A stretch of 19,205 nucleotides of DNA from Stenocarpella maydis. Taxonomy: Eukaryota > Ascomycota > Sordariomycetes > Diaporthales > Diaporthaceae. Positions 17,833 to 19,205 of the stretch are shown one piece after another. The stretch is taken from the NCBI GenBank assembly GCA_002270565.1, contig NQMI01000237.1, positions 1 to 19,205 on the forward strand, written 5' to 3'. The position numbers were made by a program, and so were the translations under genes. The notes under the pieces are model-generated. The model made no database searches and had not been told where the DNA came from. It was given only the letters and a program-made list of their open reading frames with translations. Every line of letters starts with the position of its first letter. Within the stretch, counting starts at the first letter, position 1.

Positions 17833-18404
17833 AGAATAGCCTGATCACTATCACTTAGGCTATTAGCTATAGAAGGGTCTGCGAGAAATTGGCTGTACCC
17901 TATAGCCCGTAGCATAATAGCAAACGCTTGCTTCCACTGGTCGAAATTTTCAGGGCCTTTTAGGCGATACGTCTCTGGGAAGGTATATACCTTCTTAGAG
18001 AGCTCCTTACTAAAATCGGAACTAAATCCAGTGGGTTCTGGCTGCCTTCCAGGGCCCATAGGCCCCTGATCAGGGCCCGTAGGCCCTGTAGAAGGACTTT
18101 CGACATCCATAGGCTCCGAGGGAGCCGTCTGGGGCACTTGAGGCGCTGGAGGCGCTGGAGGCGCCGGCTGGGGCGCCTGCTGGGCTACTAGGGCCGATAG
18201 GCCCTGAATAGCAGTAGCTAATTCCCCTAGCGTACCTTGAAGGGTATTGCTAGTGGCTACTTGCTGAGCTAATAGCTCTTATATAGACTCTAAATGGGTG
18301 TTTAGGTCTAAAATCTGCTGATTTTGCAGATCTAGGCGCTCTAATAGAGCCCTATTCCCCTGGGAATTAGGGGTAGTCCCCTCTATAGGGGCACTAGAAG
18401 CCAT
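17833..18404 (-). pseudogene. Copia gag N-terminus, second copy, one stop
   Basis: It starts at ATG 18404-18402 (MASSAPIEGTT) and runs 190 codons to the N, with one TAA at 18281-18279 in a context where glutamine is plausible. Residues about 18-70 are rich in Leu, Gln and Asn and look like a coiled coil. A Pro/Ala/Gln stretch (QPAPPAPPAPQ) follows, then GPTGPDQGPMG and the start of the gag core (YRLKGPENFDQWKQAFAIML). It shows far fewer RIP-type changes than the copy left of the N, so it probably derives from a different genomic copy of the family. Confidence 0.85.
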
Positions 18405-18840
18405 ATTAGCTATTAAGGAAGACTAAATACACCTAGAGAATAGGTATATAAGGGGCAGAATATTACTAGAAAGTATAATTCATAGCAACCCAATAATATA
18501 GTTGTATATTTCCTTAGTGCCTATTCCGTAGAAATCCTAGGCGTAACTCTCTAACATATAGTCTCTGAAGTGAAACTTTCCCTCGTACAAAATTGCTAGC
18601 GTTTGAGTTGCAATTATAAGAAATGGTGTCTGCAGCACAATGTGCGCTAAGGGCCATGGGTTTAAATTACCTAGCAAGCAACTTTTTGCTCTTTTTGCAG
18701 TTATTTCTGGGCATTACAGGCCCAAACCAGCAATATTTTTGGCTGGTCCGCTAATCAGTGCAAATAGCGCTATAGCATACAGATAGGTAGGCTTGTTTAA
18801 GGTCTGAATTCAATATTGTTTCAGGGCGCTAACTGCTAGA
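18405..18840 (-). other. Retroelement 5' leader
   Basis: This is about 436 bp of non-coding sequence between the primer-binding site and the gag ATG on the minus strand. It would hold the untranslated leader and packaging signal. I see no conserved structure that I can name and no reading frame of note. Confidence 0.6.
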
Positions 18841-18858
18841 GCCAGGCTCATAACCTCT
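18841..18858 (-). other. Primer-binding site, initiator tRNA-Met anticodon arm type
   Basis: The plus strand here contains GGCTCATAACC (18845-18855). This has the form of a tRNA anticodon arm: AGG, a 7-base loop CTCATAA with anticodon CAT, then CCT. The element strand is therefore complementary to the anticodon region rather than to a tRNA 3' end. Drosophila copia and several fungal copia elements prime with such a half-tRNA of initiator methionine tRNA. It lies two to five bases inside the LTR end, as required. Confidence 0.7.
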
Positions 18859-18860
18859 AA

Positions 18861-19205
18861 TGAATTTATGCTATAAAATAGCATTCAGTTCAGCGTGTAT
18901 TTCGGCAGGGTCGCAGTATGGTGCTCTAAGGCGAATTCGGATGATTAACAATGGTCTGGACAACTTTATATTGAATTAAGTTAGGCTTCTATAAGCCCTC
19001 CTTATATACCCTCCAACATTATCTTACCCCTGGGCACGCTGCGGTCGGCTCTGGTGCAAATTTGCAAATGCCGGAAAATTCGCCCTTCCAACACACCATC
19101 TTTGGTTCCAAGCAACTAGCCAACCATAGCCCTAGCAATACCCAAATTAAGTACATATAAACTTCAGAAATCAAGCTATCCAATGCACTAGGTCATATAC
19201 TTTTT
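18861..19205 (-). repeat. Copia 5' LTR, first 345 bp, cut by window end
   Basis: It aligns with 11597-11941. In roughly the first 170 bp almost every difference from the left copy is G-to-A or C-to-T (about 17 by eye). In the remaining 175 bp there are only two. The LTR therefore carries RIP-type damage concentrated in one part. The rest of the LTR and any target-site duplication lie beyond 19205. Confidence 0.9.

Larger units (their letters stand above)
12188..19205 (-). mobile_element. Ty1/copia LTR retrotransposon, minus strand, cut by window end
   Basis: Order on the minus strand: LTR (18861 to beyond 19205), primer-binding site (about 18841-18858), leader, gag, protease, integrase, reverse transcriptase, RNase H, polypurine tract, LTR. 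Integrase before reverse transcriptase defines the copia superfamily. The N at 17832 joins two diverged copies of the same gag segment, so the element as written is probably a composite of at least two genomic copies. Pol is open but gag is not, so this copy as assembled could not move by itself. Confidence 0.9.

Noticed and set aside
18841..18858. A tRNA-Met gene
   Set aside because: Only the anticodon arm is present and its outer stem does not pair; no acceptor stem, D arm or T arm flank it. Its place beside the LTR fits a primer-binding site.

Overview
The window looks like nuclear DNA of a filamentous ascomycete (Pezizomycotina). It has one compact gene with short GT-AG introns, and extremely AT-rich gene-free blocks. 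Its transposon copies are damaged almost entirely by C-to-T and G-to-A changes, many at CpA/TpG, the signature of repeat-induced point mutation (RIP). I cannot name a species.

Layout. 1-3290 is an AT-rich isochore holding two perfect arrays of one 17-bp unit (1-563 and 2675-2938) and two diverged copies of a roughly 200-bp relic. Base composition changes sharply near 3290. 3291-4463 is normal-composition DNA with no convincing gene, only a weak degenerate reading frame at 3496-4260. 4464-5932 and 5934-7402 are the same 1469 bp twice, separated by one N. This is almost certainly an unmerged contig overlap, so the first acyl-CoA oxidase start (5538) is a ghost of the real gene. The only intact cellular gene is that oxidase at 7008-9315: three exons, 697 residues, ending in the peroxisomal signal SKL, with CCTCGG motifs upstream that match the FarA/FarB fatty-acid response element. 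9316-11596 is AT-rich transposon debris, probably a mutated hAT-like element on the minus strand. 11597-19205 is Ty1/copia retrotransposon sequence on the minus strand: two consecutive LTR copies around NN, a polypurine tract, a fully open pol (12880-16908), a gag with 11 in-frame stops (16857-17831), an N, a second better-preserved gag start (17833-18404), a leader, a primer-binding site resembling the initiator tRNA-Met anticodon arm, and the first 345 bp of the other LTR, cut by the window edge.

How it fits together. The oxidase would catalyse the first step of peroxisomal beta-oxidation. The retroelement parts are not one clean element: all four runs of N (564, 5933, 12186-12187, 17832) are flanked on both sides by copies of the same repeat, so the scaffold joins contigs inside repeats and the copia element is probably a chimera of at least two genomic copies. 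I see no tRNA, rRNA, CRISPR or gene cluster. The most notable biology is the contrast between an open pol and a heavily stopped gag, a minisatellite lacking any RIP target dinucleotide, and the FarA/FarB-type promoter motifs.
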